Assembly: GCA_964523375.1 (NCBI GenBank)
Contig: CAZFYG010000008.1
Coordinates: 1-54,682 of the forward strand
DNA length: 54,682 nucleotides
Reading direction: 5' to 3'
DNA from: CAJQGY01 sp964523375
GTDB taxonomy: Bacteria > Pseudomonadota > Gammaproteobacteria > Magnimaribacterales > D2472
Shown here: piece by piece, positions 8,494 to 16,938 of the stretch
Position numbering within the stretch: position 1 is the stretch's first letter
How the letters are laid out: each line of letters opens with the position of its first letter
Position numbers and translations under genes: made by a program
The notes under the pieces: model-generated
What the model was told of the DNA's origin: nothing
The model's input: the letters and a program-made list of their open reading frames with translations, nothing else
The model's database searches: none

Positions 8494-9500
8494 AATATTT
8501 TCTTATATTCATCTAAAAAATTATCTACTGCTAATTTTGCTTTCTTTAGTTTACTCATAGAAGCAAAGCCATGAATTAATGATGGATAATGCAGTTGGTG
8601 AATATTAATATGTTTTTGATGTAATAGGTAGGCATATTTCTCCGCCTCATCACACAAAGGATCGAATCCAGCAGTGACAATAATAGATTTTGGAAATTTA
8701 TCCTTTTGAAATACTCCTGTCAAAAGATCAAAGCAGGGGTTGTTATTGTTGACATTATTGTCAGACAATTTTTTCCATATCCATCGCATATTTGAGGCAG
8801 TCAAAAAATAATTGGATTCAAAGAGCTTAAATGATTCTGTTTCACAACCCGGACTAATCATTGGATAGATAAGCAACTGGCTATCTGGAAGTGGTAAATT
8901 ATCTTGACTTAACTTGTATGACAAAGATGCAGCAAGGTGTCCGCCTGCGCTATCTCCACATAGGCTTATATTTTTTGGCAAAATCCCTGAATTCAATAGC
9001 CACTCATATGATGTCATGGCATCATCTAATGCAATAGGAAATTTATTTTCTGGCGATAATGAATAGTCTAGCGAATAGATTTCTGCCCCCAAATAAGCAG
9101 AATAATACATTAATAGCTCATGATGTGTTTCGATACTACCAAACGCGTACCCTCCTCCATGAAAATATAGAATTGATTTATTGGTGCGCGATTTAGATGG
9201 TAAGTATTTCCTTACTCTTAACTTAGATTGGCCTATTTGAATGTCCTCAAATAAAATACTTTGGATTGGCCTTGCCACAGTAGATATAAAACTAGCTCTT
9301 GACTCATAAGATGATCTGATTCTTGGGATATCAATATTTACTATTTCATCTAGATCTTTTGTTGGTATGAAATTAATAAAAATTTTAGTTTGAGAATCTA
9401 ATACATGCCCGCGTGAGACGGTCTTGTTAAAAATTCCAATAAACTCAAAAAACCATGCTGGTAAAAAAAAGAAAAAATTTAAAATTATTTTTTTAAACAT
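8490..9500 (-). CDS. Alpha/beta hydrolase, hormone-sensitive-lipase-like esterase (type IV)
   Basis: This 336-residue protein carries the HSL-family oxyanion motif HGGGYAFGS and the nucleophile elbow GDSAGGH. The catalytic Asp lies in GFDPLCDEAEKYAY and the His in LIHGFASM. The family hydrolyses short-chain carboxylic esters. A hydrophobic N-terminal stretch (about residues 5-20, LNFFFFLPAWFFEFIGIF) could anchor it in the membrane. It is the first gene of the minus-strand unit esterase - ABC ATPase - ilvD - hemB - trxA and overlaps the ABC gene by 4 bases. The link with a peptide-type ATPase is unexplained. No natural substrate can be named. Confidence 0.85.
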   Translation of the reverse strand: MFKKIILNFFFFLPAWFFEFIGIFNKTVSRGHVLDSQTKIFINFIPTKDLDEIVNIDIPRIRSSYESRASFISTVARPIQSILFEDIQIGQSKLRVRKYLPSKSRTNKSILYFHGGGYAFGSIETHHELLMYYSAYLGAEIYSLDYSLSPENKFPIALDDAMTSYEWLLNSGILPKNISLCGDSAGGHLAASLSYKLSQDNLPLPDSQLLIYPMISPGCETESFKLFESNYFLTASNMRWIWKKLSDNNVNNNNPCFDLLTGVFQKDKFPKSIIVTAGFDPLCDEAEKYAYLLHQKHINIHQLHYPSLIHGFASMSKLKKAKLAVDNFLDEYKKIL

Positions 9501-9557
9501 AGTTACTACTTTAAACTTTTAATCGCAAATTTTCTTCCTTTTGATTGATACAAAGTT

Positions 9558-9563
9558 TATTAT
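9558..9563 (+). promoter_or_regulatory. Candidate -10 box of the DsbD-alpha gene
   Basis: TATTAT is followed by six bases and the ATG at 9570, with no Shine-Dalgarno sequence. This is the spacing expected of a leaderless transcript. The -35 is weak. Confidence 0.4.
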
Positions 9564-9569
9564 TTTGAG

Positions 9570-9998
9570 ATGTTAAAAGCATTTAAGATTATGGTGGCAG
9601 CTATCCTTATAACTCACACAAGTTATGCAAGTGCCTTTCTTGATAAAAATGAAGTTATTTTAAATGCATCTGAGGCTTTTGCTATCTCAGGTTTTAAAAA
9701 AAATAATATTGTAGATATTAGTTGGACTATCGAAAATGGTTACTATATGTATAAAAAATCATTTAAGCTCAGTAATCCAAATAACGAATATAGCTTTCAA
9801 ATTTTAAGCTCAAATGAATCAACTTTTAATGATGAATATTTTGGAGAAGCTCAAATATTTAAGGGGCAGCTTTCCCTTCGCTTTGAATTAGAGAAAGACT
9901 TCAATATGGATAGTATGTTGGTATACTTTCAGGGATGTTCAGAATCAGGGTTTTGCTACCCATTACAAAAATTAAATCTGTCCGATATAATCTTTTAA
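9570..9998 (+). CDS. Stand-alone DsbD N-terminal (alpha) domain, periplasmic thiol reductase component
   Basis: The 142-residue protein has a signal peptide (hydrophobic residues 5-20, likely cleaved near ASA at 20-22), then a DsbD-alpha immunoglobulin-like domain. The redox pair is seen in YFQGCSESGFCYP (Cys123 and Cys129), which matches the family pattern QGC-x5-CYP. Full DsbD is about 570 residues, with an eight-helix membrane domain and a C-terminal thioredoxin domain; both are absent. The stop is followed by 41 bases and then aroQ, so no frameshifted remainder exists. In Pseudomonas a full-length dsbD (dipZ) precedes aroQ-accB-accC, so this looks like a cut-down version in the ancestral position. 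It would need an electron donor encoded elsewhere. Confidence 0.85.
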   Translation: MLKAFKIMVAAILITHTSYASAFLDKNEVILNASEAFAISGFKKNNIVDISWTIENGYYMYKKSFKLSNPNNEYSFQILSSNESTFNDEYFGEAQIFKGQLSLRFELEKDFNMDSMLVYFQGCSESGFCYPLQKLNLSDIIF

Positions 9999-10015
9999 GT
10001 TCTTGAAAAATTATT

Positions 10016-10035
10016 TTAAAATCTGTTAAAATCTG
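10016..10035 (+). repeat. Two tandem copies of TTAAAATCTG before aroQ
   Basis: The 10-base unit TTAAAATCTG occurs twice head to tail, ending 4 bases before the aroQ ATG. The second copy forms an extended -10 element (TG-T-TAAAAT, hexamer 10027-10032), seven bases from the ATG. It may be the aroQ-accB-accC promoter of a leaderless transcript, with the first copy acting as a second -10. Confidence 0.5.
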
Positions 10036-10039
10036 TAAT

Positions 10040-10474
10040 ATGAAAATTTTACTTGTCAATGGACCAAATTTGAATCTTCTCGGAAAAAGAGAAAATAGTC
10101 ACTATGGCGATATTGATCTTAAAAAAATTGAAAGTAACCTTAGTGACTTAGCTCAAATGCATAAAAGTGAAATTAGTTTTTTTCAAAGCAATGCTGAGCA
10201 TGAAATAGTTGATGAAATACAAAAATATATTGATGGAAGTATTGATTCAATTATTATAAACCCAGGAGCCTTTACGCATACAAGTATTGCAATAAGAGAT
10301 GCTCTGCTTGCTGTAGATATTCCTTTTTATGAAGTACATATTTCAAATATATTTTCAAGAGAAGAATTTAGACATCATTCATATTTCTCGGACAAAGCAA
10401 CTGGTGTAATATGTGGGCTTGGAGCTGCAGGGTATGAATATGCGCTCCTTGATGCAATTTTAAAATTTAAATAA
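10040..10474 (+). CDS. aroQ: 3-dehydroquinate dehydratase, type II
   Basis: AroQ removes water from 3-dehydroquinate to give 3-dehydroshikimate in the shikimate pathway. The 144-residue protein has the type II signatures: LLVNGPNLNLLGKRE, the catalytic-loop tyrosine in SHYGDI, IINPGAFTHTSIAIRDAL, and EVHISNIFSREEFRHHSYF with the active-site His and Arg. Length is typical (about 145-150). It is followed after 5 bases by accB, the usual aroQ-accB-accC order of gammaproteobacteria. Confidence 0.97.
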   Translation: MKILLVNGPNLNLLGKRENSHYGDIDLKKIESNLSDLAQMHKSEISFFQSNAEHEIVDEIQKYIDGSIDSIIINPGAFTHTSIAIRDALLAVDIPFYEVHISNIFSREEFRHHSYFSDKATGVICGLGAAGYEYALLDAILKFK

Positions 10475-10479
10475 TAATT

Positions 10480-10920
10480 ATGGATATAAGAAAAATAAAA
10501 AAACTAATAGAGATGCTGCAAGAATCAGATCTCACTGAAATAGAAGTTGGTCAGGGGGATGAATCAGTTAGGATTAAAAGAGGTGGAGCCTCTCAAATTT
10601 TAACCACCACTCCATCAAGTAACCAATATACTGCAGATGTTCAAGTTGCACCTCAACAACTGACACCTCAGGTAGAAACAGTATCTGGCCACACAGTGAA
10701 GTCGCCTATAGTTGGTACTTTTTATAGGAGGCCCGGGCCAGACAAGAACCCATTCATAAAAGTTGGTGATGCGGTAGAAGTTGGTGATGTTTTGTGCATT
10801 ATTGAAGCCATGAAAATGATGAACGAAATTAAATCTGAATATAGTGGAAAAATAACTGCTATAAATGCTGAAGATGGCGATCCAATTGAGTTTGATCAAC
10901 ACATAATAACAATAGAATAA
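10480..10920 (+). CDS. accB: Biotin carboxyl carrier protein of acetyl-CoA carboxylase
   Basis: AccB carries the biotin that shuttles carboxyl groups from biotin carboxylase to the carboxyltransferase in malonyl-CoA synthesis. The 146-residue protein has an N-terminal helical part (MDIRKIKKLIEMLQESD), a flexible Thr/Gln/Pro-rich linker (about residues 42-68), and a C-terminal biotinyl domain. The motif IEAMKMMNEI places biotin on Lys112. Length and layout are standard. The gene is 1 base from accC, so the two are made together. accA and accD, for the other half of the enzyme, are not in the window. Confidence 0.97.
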   Translation: MDIRKIKKLIEMLQESDLTEIEVGQGDESVRIKRGGASQILTTTPSSNQYTADVQVAPQQLTPQVETVSGHTVKSPIVGTFYRRPGPDKNPFIKVGDAVEVGDVLCIIEAMKMMNEIKSEYSGKITAINAEDGDPIEFDQHIITIE

Positions 10921-10921
10921 A

Positions 10922-12274
10922 ATGTCTTATAAAGTTCTCATTGCTAATAGAGGAGAGATAGCCCTGCGTGCCATGAGAGCATGCAAAGAATTAGGCTTGC
11001 AAACCGTTGCAGTTTACTCAAATGCTGATAAGGATCTTAAACATTTAAAGTTTGCAGATGAAACTGTCTGCATCGGCCCAGCTTCCCCAAAATTAAGTTA
11101 TTTAAATGTTGCATCTATTTTATCTGCGGCTGAATTAACTGAGGCAAATGCTATTTATCCAGGATATGGGTTTCTTGCAGAAGATCCTAATTTTGCAGAA
11201 ATGTGTGAAAAGAGCGGCTTTAAGTTTATTGGCCCAAGTTCAGACATTATTAGAAGAATGGGAGATAAGATTACCGCTAAGACACTGGCTGAAAAATCAG
11301 GGATTCAAATTGTTCCTGGGTACAAAGGCGATTTGCCTAAAGATAAATCAGAACTATCAAAAATTGTCGATCAAATAGGATATCCAATCATGATCAAAGC
11401 CACAGCAGGCGGTGGCGGAAGAGGGATGAGGATGGTAAGAGATGAGTCTGAATTATTTAATTCTCTAGAGGTTACCGTTCAAGAGGCTCTTAATGCATTT
11501 GGTAATGGAACTGTTTACCTAGAGAAATTTATTGAGAATCCAAGACATGTTGAAGTTCAAATTGTTGGCGATGGAAAAGGTGGAGCAATACATCTAGGCA
11601 CTAGGGATTGCAGTATGCAAAGAAAACATCAAAAAATTATAGAAGAAGCACCGGCGCTTGATGTGAATGAAAAATCCCTTCAAAAAACACTTAATGCTTG
11701 TGTAGAGCTATGTAGGGAAATTAAATATGAAGGAGTGGGGACTATAGAGTTTCTTTATGAAAATGAGGAATTTTACTTTATTGAAATGAATACTCGTATT
11801 CAAGTAGAGCATCCAGTTACGGAGATGATAACAGGTTATGACCTTGTAAAAGCCCAATTAAGAATAGCTTTGGGAATGGAGATTAAGCTAGATCAAAGTG
11901 AGATAAATTTTAAAGGGCATGCTATTGAGTGCAGAATAAATGCTGAAGATCCAAGAACTTTTCAACCATCTCCAGGGTTGATTACTAAAATGCATACACC
12001 TGGTGGATTTGGCATTAGATATGATTCTCATATTTATGGAGGATACAAAGTACCTCCATACTATGACTCACTATTGTCAAAAATAATAACGCTTGCGAAT
12101 ACAAGAGAGTCTGCAATAAAAAGAATGCTGAGCGCTCTTGATGAATTTTTTGTTCAAGGAATAAAAACAAATCACTCTCTTCACCAAGATGTGCTAAATG
12201 ACAAAACTTTTAAGGAAAATAAACACACCATTAATTATCTTGAAAGAGAATTTTTGCCCAATAACTATGAGTGA
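10922..12274 (+). CDS. accC: Biotin carboxylase subunit of acetyl-CoA carboxylase
   Basis: AccC uses ATP and bicarbonate to carboxylate biotin on AccB. The 450-residue sequence shows the ATP-grasp carboxylase order. It begins with LIANRGEIALRAMRACKELG and continues with IYPGYGFLAED, the glycine-rich loop KATAGGGGRGMRMV, HLGTRDCSMQRKHQKIIEEA, and FIEMNTRIQVEHPVTE. Length is as in E. coli (449). The stop overlaps the leuS start by 8 bases. This accC-leuS coupling is unusual; in E. coli these genes are far apart. Confidence 0.97.
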   Translation: MSYKVLIANRGEIALRAMRACKELGLQTVAVYSNADKDLKHLKFADETVCIGPASPKLSYLNVASILSAAELTEANAIYPGYGFLAEDPNFAEMCEKSGFKFIGPSSDIIRRMGDKITAKTLAEKSGIQIVPGYKGDLPKDKSELSKIVDQIGYPIMIKATAGGGGRGMRMVRDESELFNSLEVTVQEALNAFGNGTVYLEKFIENPRHVEVQIVGDGKGGAIHLGTRDCSMQRKHQKIIEEAPALDVNEKSLQKTLNACVELCREIKYEGVGTIEFLYENEEFYFIEMNTRIQVEHPVTEMITGYDLVKAQLRIALGMEIKLDQSEINFKGHAIECRINAEDPRTFQPSPGLITKMHTPGGFGIRYDSHIYGGYKVPPYYDSLLSKIITLANTRESAIKRMLSALDEFFVQGIKTNHSLHQDVLNDKTFKENKHTINYLEREFLPNNYE

Positions 12275-14672
12275 ATATAGCCCATCTAAAATTGAAGAAT
12301 CTATCCAAAAAATATGGAAAGACGAAGAGCGCTTTAAATCAGTACCGGATGATAGGGAGAAATTTTATTGCTTATCAATGTTTCCCTACCCTTCTGGCAA
12401 GTTGCATATGGGTCATGTTAGGAACTATACAATTGGCGATGTTATCTCTAGGTATAAAAAAATGCAGGGGTTTAATGTATTTCAACCAATGGGGTGGGAT
12501 GCTTTTGGGCTGCCGGCTGAAAATGCTGCAATAGCAAATAAAGTAAGTCCTTCTGAATGGACTAAACAGAATATTGAATATATGAAAGGTCAATTAAATT
12601 CTCTTGGTCTTGGATATGATTGGTCTAAAGAATTAAGAACTTGCGAACCTACTTACTATAAATGGGAACAACTTCTTTTTAAAAAATTCCACGAAAAAGG
12701 GCTCGTTTATAAAAAGAAATCTTTTGTAAACTGGGATCCAGTAGATGAAACAGTTCTTGCAAATGAGCAGGTTATAGATGGCAAAGGTTGGAGGTCAGGT
12801 GCTCAAGTCGAGATTAAAGAAATTGATCAATGGTTTATCAAAATAACAGACTATGCAGATGAATTATTAGACTCTTTAGATGGACTTGATTGGCCAGAAA
12901 ATGTAAAAACTATGCAAAGGAATTGGATTGGCAAATCTAATGGTGCACATATCAAGTTTAAGATTGAAAACTCTGATGAGTATCTAACTATATTTTCTAC
13001 AAGACCCGATACTATATTTGGAGCGAGTTTCTTGGCTATATCACCTCAGCATGAAATTGCTATTAATCTAGGTAAAAAAAATTCAGATGTAAAAAGCTTC
13101 TTAAATAAATGCAAGGAAGTTAAGGCAGCGGAAGCTGATATGGCAAAGGCAGAAAAGCTTGGAATTAAAACAGGCTTAAATGTAATTCACCCATTAACAG
13201 GAAATAAAATACCGCTATGGATAGGTAATTTTGTTCTACTTGATTATGGTACTGGGGTTGTGATGGGTGTTCCTGGTCATGATCAAAGAGACTTTGAATT
13301 TGCTTCCAAATATGATTTGGACATCAAGCAAGTTATCAGTGGTAAGCCTGATGAATTGCCCTTACTTGAGAAAGGAAAACTTCTAAACTCAGGAAATTAT
13401 GATGGTCTTGAATCAGAAGAGGCTATTTCAAAGATTATTGAAGAGCTTAAAAGCAGTGATCTTGGGGAAGGTTTAGTTCAATTTAGATTAAGAGATTGGG
13501 GCGTAAGTAGGCAAAGGTACTGGGGATGTCCTATACCTGTTTTATATAAAGATGGTGTTCCATCGCTTGTCGATGAAAGTGAGCTGCCTGTTGAGCTTCC
13601 AAAACTTCCCGAAGGATCAGGGCCAATTCCACTCAGTCAAAATGATGACTTTATTAACTCCAAAATAGGATATAAAAGAGAGACGGATACTTTTGATACA
13701 TTTATGGATTCCTCTTGGTATTATGCAAGGTTTCCATCTGCTGACAATGATGATCGGGTATTCGACAAAAACTCAAATTACTGGCTACCTGTAGATTTAT
13801 ATATTGGAGGTATTGAGCATGCAATTCTTCATCTGCTTTACTCAAGATTTTTTCACAAGGCCCTAAGAGACCTTGGTCTTGTTAATGGCGATGAGCCATT
13901 TAAGAAGCTACTAACTCAAGGTATGGTTTTGAAAGATGGTGCTAAGATGTCAAAATCTAAAGGAAATACAGTTGATCCTCAAGCATACATTGATAAGTAT
14001 GGAGCAGATACTGTGAGGCTGTATATGATGTTCACCTCTCCACCAGAACAAAGCCTTGAATGGTCTGAAGCCTCCGTTGAAGGCTCCTCAAGATTTCTAA
14101 AAAAATTATGGTACTTAATTGATGGTCGAAAATATACATTAATTAATGAGCCTCAGTCTTTAAATAAAGATGAAAAAAAATTAAGAAGAAAGGCTCATAT
14201 TTCTTTAAATAAAATCATGAATGACTATGAAAATAGGCATTCATTCAATACTGCAATTGCAGCAATTATGGAGCTTTTTAATTCAATACCTGAATCATTT
14301 AAAGAAGATGATGCAAGTGAGACTGAAATATTTTGCTTAAATGAGGCAATAATATTTATCCTTACAGCAATTCATCCAATAGCACCGCATCTTTCTGAGT
14401 ATTTGTGGAATAATTTTACAGCTGGCATGCTTGGAAATATTGATACTTCTTGGCCATCTACAGATAAGGCCCTTATGGAAGCAGAAAGCTTTCAACTTGT
14501 AATTCAAGTAAACGGAAAAGTTAGGGGCAAGATTGAAATTGATAAAAATTTGCCACAAGATGAAGTGGAAAGTGTTGCTAAAGAAGTCGAAAATATTAAA
14601 GCCAATTTAGAAAATCAAACTATAAGAAAAGTTATTTATATCAAAGAGAAAATTATTAATTTTGTGATATAA
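12267..14672 (+). CDS. leuS: Leucyl-tRNA synthetase
   Basis: LeuS charges tRNA-Leu with leucine. The 801-residue class I enzyme shows the HIGH-type motif in MFPYPSGKLHMGHVRNYT and the CP1 editing domain (about residues 220-400, with STRPDTIFGASF and GHDQRDFEFA). It also shows WGCPIPVLY and the KMSKS loop in DGAKMSKSKGNTVDP. The start was set at the ATG at 12267, giving MSEYSPSKIEESIQKIW, the normal N-terminus. A longer frame from 12198 adds 23 residues with no family match that lie inside accC. lptE and holA follow, the same order as in E. coli. Confidence 0.96.
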   Translation: MSEYSPSKIEESIQKIWKDEERFKSVPDDREKFYCLSMFPYPSGKLHMGHVRNYTIGDVISRYKKMQGFNVFQPMGWDAFGLPAENAAIANKVSPSEWTKQNIEYMKGQLNSLGLGYDWSKELRTCEPTYYKWEQLLFKKFHEKGLVYKKKSFVNWDPVDETVLANEQVIDGKGWRSGAQVEIKEIDQWFIKITDYADELLDSLDGLDWPENVKTMQRNWIGKSNGAHIKFKIENSDEYLTIFSTRPDTIFGASFLAISPQHEIAINLGKKNSDVKSFLNKCKEVKAAEADMAKAEKLGIKTGLNVIHPLTGNKIPLWIGNFVLLDYGTGVVMGVPGHDQRDFEFASKYDLDIKQVISGKPDELPLLEKGKLLNSGNYDGLESEEAISKIIEELKSSDLGEGLVQFRLRDWGVSRQRYWGCPIPVLYKDGVPSLVDESELPVELPKLPEGSGPIPLSQNDDFINSKIGYKRETDTFDTFMDSSWYYARFPSADNDDRVFDKNSNYWLPVDLYIGGIEHAILHLLYSRFFHKALRDLGLVNGDEPFKKLLTQGMVLKDGAKMSKSKGNTVDPQAYIDKYGADTVRLYMMFTSPPEQSLEWSEASVEGSSRFLKKLWYLIDGRKYTLINEPQSLNKDEKKLRRKAHISLNKIMNDYENRHSFNTAIAAIMELFNSIPESFKEDDASETEIFCLNEAIIFILTAIHPIAPHLSEYLWNNFTAGMLGNIDTSWPSTDKALMEAESFQLVIQVNGKVRGKIEIDKNLPQDEVESVAKEVENIKANLENQTIRKVIYIKEKIINFVI

Positions 14673-14680
14673 AATATCTA

Positions 14681-15142
14681 ATGATGTTTTCAAGACAAAA
14701 ATATATATTCATTTTTTCACTAGTATTAATGATGAGCTATGGCTGTGGCTTCATGCCGCTTCAAAATACAAATACAAAAATAAATTTCACCATTGCAAAA
14801 GACTTACCAAAGAGCTTTAAGGCAAAAATACTTGCTATACCGAATCATGAGGAGTCTAGCAAATTGGAAGTAGCTGTTAATAGCTATGATTTTAAAAAAT
14901 ATGAAGTATTTGGAGGGGTTTCAATTAGATCTCTTGAGGGCGAGTTAAAACTTAGTTTAAGTATTTCAATAAGTTCAAAAAACGGCATTATTAAAACTAA
15001 AAATTTTGTAGTAATGAAAAGATATAAGACAAATGAGTTAAATCCTTTTTCACAAAACGAAGCTGTAAAGCTACTAAGAGATCAAATGGAAGATAGCTTA
15101 ATTGAGCAAATAATGCTTGAGGTAAATTTAATTGAAATGTGA
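14681..15142 (+). CDS. lptE: LPS-assembly lipoprotein LptE
   Basis: LptE is an outer-membrane lipoprotein that plugs and assembles LptD, which inserts lipopolysaccharide into the outer leaflet. Evidence is the lipoprotein signal peptide with lipobox ending SYGC (Cys22) and the family-like start CGFMPLQ. A middle part alternates beta strands, and the C-terminal NEAVKLLRDQMEDSLIEQI resembles the closing helix of LptE. Length (153) and the position between leuS and holA match E. coli rlpB/lptE. Sequence conservation is low in this family, so synteny carries much of the weight. The 3' end overlaps holA by 11 bases. Confidence 0.87.
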   Translation: MMFSRQKYIFIFSLVLMMSYGCGFMPLQNTNTKINFTIAKDLPKSFKAKILAIPNHEESSKLEVAVNSYDFKKYEVFGGVSIRSLEGELKLSLSISISSKNGIIKTKNFVVMKRYKTNELNPFSQNEAVKLLRDQMEDSLIEQIMLEVNLIEM

Positions 15143-16112
15143 CGGCCTTTCATATCAAAAATATATTAACAAAGGCCTTAATATATTCTTTCTCTTTGGT
15201 CCTGAAGTAGTCCTAAAAAATAATGCTAAGGACGATATAAGGGTACATCTTGCTGCTCAAGGGTTTGTTGAAAAAAAAATTGTAAAAGATAAAGAAATTG
15301 ATCGCTTAGATAAAGTTATTACTGAAAGCATAGGAGGATCTCTTTTTGCATCTAAGATAATAATAGAAATATCACATACTAAAGGAAAAATACCGGAGTC
15401 AATTCAGTCCATAGCAGATATGGACTATGTTAGATCAAGAGATGATATAGCTATCATTATTGATTCTCATGTTGATAAGGTGGGCAGTTCTTTAAAATGG
15501 TTTAAGAAAATGGAAGAGATTGCTCTTATTATTGAATCTAAAAAACTTAAATCCTTTGAAGAAAAAATTTGGTTAAAACAACAACTTAGTTTCATAGATA
15601 GCTCAAAAAGATCAGATCTTGTAAATAAAATTTCTGCATTAAGCTCTAGCAATCTTGTTGCTCAGCAAAATGAAATAAAACTCCTTAAATTAATGAGCTC
15701 ACCTGAAAATATCTATAACAATGAACCTATGAAGGATCAGGCTGAGTTTATGCCATTTGAATTAGAGGATAGAATTATAAAGGGGGATGTAAAAGGCGCG
15801 ATTAGAATAGTGAGCTCAATTAAAGAGCTTGAAAGTCATTATGCAGCTCTATTGGTATGGGTAGTGGGTAAAATTATCAACAACGCAGCATCTGCAATGC
15901 AGTCATCAAGACCTGATGCTGCTCTAATTAAACTAGGCGTTTGGAATAATAAAGTTGGTGATTACAAAGCTCTAATGTCTAAATTTGAACTCAAGGATAT
16001 GATTAATTTTCAAAAAAAAGTATTTCAATTAGATCTTTCAAACAAGGGCATCAATAAAGCAAATTTTTGGGAAAGATTAACTGATTTAATTATGGAGCTG
16101 ACTAGAGATTGA
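15132..16112 (+). CDS. holA: DNA polymerase III delta subunit
   Basis: HolA is the clamp-loader wrench that opens the beta sliding clamp during replication. The 326-residue protein shows LNIFFLFGPEVVLKNNAKDDIR, equal to the family's N-terminal YLLxGxExxLxxE region, and a C-terminal helical domain; length is close to the usual 340. The start is TTG at 15132 inside the lptE end. A GAGG lies about 10 bases upstream, and no in-frame ATG occurs before about residue 100, which supports TTG. In E. coli holA is followed by nadD; here it runs head-on into the aminotransferase gene with an 11-base overlap. Confidence 0.9.
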   Translation: MKCDGLSYQKYINKGLNIFFLFGPEVVLKNNAKDDIRVHLAAQGFVEKKIVKDKEIDRLDKVITESIGGSLFASKIIIEISHTKGKIPESIQSIADMDYVRSRDDIAIIIDSHVDKVGSSLKWFKKMEEIALIIESKKLKSFEEKIWLKQQLSFIDSSKRSDLVNKISALSSSNLVAQQNEIKLLKLMSSPENIYNNEPMKDQAEFMPFELEDRIIKGDVKGAIRIVSSIKELESHYAALLVWVVGKIINNAASAMQSSRPDAALIKLGVWNNKVGDYKALMSKFELKDMINFQKKVFQLDLSNKGINKANFWERLTDLIMELTRD

Positions 16113-16938
16113 AGAAATTTTTATTAAATGCTAATTTGCATTTTTTAAAAAGAGCATTTTCATCGCTAATACTATGCTCAAGGTTATCAATATCATAGAT
16201 CTCAGCCATCCCTTTGGTTGAGCTAGTTAACCAAATTTTAGTAGCTTGAGAAAGAGTATCAATACTAAAGTCATCCTCAATAACATCGATGCCATTTTTT
16301 TTAAAAATATCAATTGACATACTTCTTGTGATGCCCGGAAGGATGTTGTTATTTAACTTTGGAGTGCAAACTTTATCATTATTAATAAAGAAAATATTTG
16401 AGGCTCCTGCCTCAGTAATATTTCCAAATTTATGCATAATAATTTCATTACAGCCTTTGCGATGTGCTTGATTCATCATCAAGGTATTTGGAAGAAGTGA
16501 GGTTGATTTAATATCACACCTTCCCCATCTAATATCGTCGCAAACTAAAACTTTAAATTTTTGATCATCAAAAGCATGATTTTTTACGTATCCAAAATAT
16601 TCAATTTCAATATTGTTGTGATAAATATGATTTCTTATCTGATCTACTCCTCGAGATACTTGATAGTAAACATATCCATTTTTAAATTTACAAGATTCAA
16701 TGAGTTGTGATATTTCCCTCGAAGCTAGAGACTGATCTATATCAATATCTATGGCATTTGCACTTCTTTGAAGCCTGGCAAGATGCTCACCAAAACCAAT
16801 AGCAGTACCTTCAAAAAAAGGTACAACTTCATATACGCTATCTGAGAAAGTATATGCTCTGCTAAGCGGAGAAACTTGAATATTATCTAAAGAGTCAAAA
16901 TTACCTTGATAGACTGCGTTAATTTGATCCATTATCAT
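16102..16938 (-). CDS. dat: Class IV aminotransferase, probable D-amino-acid (D-alanine) transaminase
   Basis: This 278-residue PLP enzyme belongs to fold type IV, which includes D-amino-acid transaminase, IlvE and PabC. Seen are SPLSRAYTFSDSVYEVVPFF near the N-terminus, VSRGVDQIRNHIY, SLLPNTLMMNQAHRKG, and ITEAGASNIFFI. The RGVxxIRxH pattern is typical of D-alanine transaminases. The position after dacA also favours that role, since such a gene follows dacA in several gammaproteobacteria. It would interconvert D-alanine and D-glutamate for peptidoglycan. The start overlaps the dacA end by 20 bases; a second ATG two codons on (16932) is equally possible. ybeD and lipB, usual next neighbours, are absent. 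Confidence 0.8.
   Translation of the reverse strand: MIMDQINAVYQGNFDSLDNIQVSPLSRAYTFSDSVYEVVPFFEGTAIGFGEHLARLQRSANAIDIDIDQSLASREISQLIESCKFKNGYVYYQVSRGVDQIRNHIYHNNIEIEYFGYVKNHAFDDQKFKVLVCDDIRWGRCDIKSTSLLPNTLMMNQAHRKGCNEIIMHKFGNITEAGASNIFFINNDKVCTPKLNNNILPGITRSMSIDIFKKNGIDVIEDDFSIDTLSQATKIWLTSSTKGMAEIYDIDNLEHSISDENALFKKCKLAFNKNFFNL

Noticed and set aside
12198..12266. 23-codon N-terminal extension of leuS
   Set aside because: It lies wholly inside accC and matches no LeuS N-terminus; the ATG at 12267 gives the standard start.
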